NCBI RefSeq assembly: GCF_030651185.1
Contig: NZ_JAUSCJ010000012.1
Coordinates: 62,001 to 126,000 of the forward strand
Direction: 5' to 3'
Origin: Phenylobacterium sp.
Lineage (GTDB): Bacteria; Pseudomonadota; Alphaproteobacteria; Caulobacterales; Caulobacteraceae
DNA: 64,000 nt
The notes under the pieces are model-generated. The model saw only the letters and a program-made list of their open reading frames with translations, ran no database searches and was not told the origin of the DNA. Position numbers and translations under genes: made by a program. This document shows, in pieces, positions 63,377 through 64,000 of the stretch (positions within the stretch are counted from its first letter, which is position 1; the number at the start of each line of letters is the position of its first letter).

Positions 63377-63939
63377 CTCCGGGCCAGGACGACGACATAG
63401 GTGCAGGGCTCGCCCGTCTCGTTGGCGATGGTGACCTCGCCGGGCGGACCGAACCCCAGGCAGTCGCCGGCGGCGAGCTCGTAGCGGTCGCCTCCTTCGT
63501 GGATGACGAGGTCGCCGGCCCGCACCCAGACCACCTGGCGGATATGGGCGTAGGATGAGGCCGGCAGGGTCACGCGTTGGCCGGGGGGCAGTTCGACTTC
63601 GACAGCCTCAACAGGGTGGTCGGGACGGCTGAACAGCTGGCGGCGGCGATAGCCGGTGGCGGGGTCGCGCCAGGTGGGCTGGTCGGCGGCCCGGGTCAGG
63701 CGCTCCCCGCTCCCCTCGGCGCGGAGCAGCAGGCCGGCCAGGGTCAGGTCGAAGGCGCTGGCCAGCCGGACCAGGATGACGGCCGTCGGGCTGACCTCCG
63801 CGCGTTCGATCTTGCTGATGGTGGCCTTGGAGACGCCGGAGCGTTCGGCGAGGTCGGCCAGGGACCAGCCACGCTGGTCGCGCTCCAGCCTCAGGCGGTT
63901 GGCCAACAGCACTCCGGAATCGTCCACTATAGTATCCAT
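63373..63939 (-). CDS. XRE-family regulator with cupin domain
   Basis: 188 residues: HTH (LANRLRLERDQRGWSLADLAERSGVSKATISKIERAEVSPT) and a C-terminal cupin domain (HIRQVVWVRAGDLVIHEGG, ELAAGDCLGFGPPG). These regulators often control neighbouring metabolic or modifying genes. The GNAT gene overlaps its stop and is a likely co-regulated partner. ATG 63939 chosen; an inverted repeat lies directly upstream. Confidence 0.9.
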   Translation of the reverse strand: MDTIVDDSGVLLANRLRLERDQRGWSLADLAERSGVSKATISKIERAEVSPTAVILVRLASAFDLTLAGLLLRAEGSGERLTRAADQPTWRDPATGYRRRQLFSRPDHPVEAVEVELPPGQRVTLPASSYAHIRQVVWVRAGDLVIHEGGDRYELAAGDCLGFGPPGEVTIANETGEPCTYVVVLARS

Positions 63940-63959
63940 TCGTCTTGAATATGAGACGA
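63940..63959. promoter_or_regulatory. Inverted repeat before the XRE-cupin gene
   Basis: TCGTCT - TGAATATG - AGACGA is a perfect 6-bp dyad with an 8-base centre adjoining the start codon. A plausible autoregulatory operator. Confidence 0.4.
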
Positions 63960-64000
63960 CCAAGGTGAGATCAACCCGCGGGCGCTGCGTTCGGCCCACA

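Overview
The window is chromosomal DNA of a high-GC alphaproteobacterium, almost certainly a member of the Caulobacterales (Caulobacter/Phenylobacterium type). The reasons are the adjacent divK and pleD genes, with PleD at the same 454-residue length as in C. crescentus; a mipZ gene for division-plane positioning; the clpS-clpA pair with a GTG/TTG-rich start usage; an ATP12-type ATP synthase assembly factor; a phasin; and a complete propionyl-CoA and leucine-degradation carboxylase set. I see no prophage, transposase, CRISPR array or rRNA operon. One tRNA gene, tRNA-Leu(GAG), is present.

Layout. 1-6.2 kb: the end of ruvX/yqgF, then a pyrimidine operon, pyrB - LOG-type phosphoribohydrolase - pyrC' (a dihydroorotase homologue that has lost its metal and catalytic residues), followed by an ArsR-type regulator, a P-loop kinase, plsY and dprA. 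6.5-14.3 kb: topA, an AAA ATPase, a GFA-type zinc protein, rnr, a NUDIX protein and rpmG with a clear terminator. 14.4-23.7 kb: the pleD-divK cell-cycle signalling pair on the minus strand, an HAD protein, dinB with an added Cys4 motif, clpS-clpA and a MASE1 hybrid histidine kinase. 23.7-30.3 kb: HIT protein, a frameshifted DUF4287 gene, rpiB, a minus-strand run RidA-GDPD-DUF482, a phasin and a SPOR-domain D,D-carboxypeptidase. 30.3-32.2 kb: a J-domain membrane protein, mipZ and panC.

32.3-38.3 kb holds the leucine-degradation genes mccB, liuC-like hydratase and mccA, interleaved with small membrane-protein genes; the matching isovaleryl-CoA dehydrogenase lies at 45.8-47.0 kb. 38.6-45.8 kb holds a cNMP-binding/patatin phospholipase, an unusual 22-codon ORF with a near-perfect anti-16S Shine-Dalgarno sequence, and an ECF sigma / anti-sigma / secreted subtilase / glycine-rich exported protein module whose two exported-protein genes share a 27-bp promoter-like motif. 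47-50.2 kb: a membrane-anchored GH24 lysozyme, mgtE and the tRNA. 50.2-58.8 kb: an orphan FliN-domain protein, lipB, pccA and pccB separated by msrB, an APH-type kinase, a BON protein and a 2-TM channel, then ATP12. 58.9-64 kb: a winged-helix AlkZ-like protein, panB, a second ECF sigma / anti-sigma pair, a decayed DUF1801 gene, an ArsC/Spx-type reductase, a GNAT enzyme and an XRE-cupin regulator.

Three families of palindromic intergenic repeats fill most non-coding gaps. The most interesting signals are the 22-codon ORF at 41.1 kb, the shared ECF promoter motif at 42.9 and 44.35 kb, the dead dihydroorotase, and two broken genes (24.15 kb and 62.3 kb). Everything here is from reading the sequence; no database search was run.
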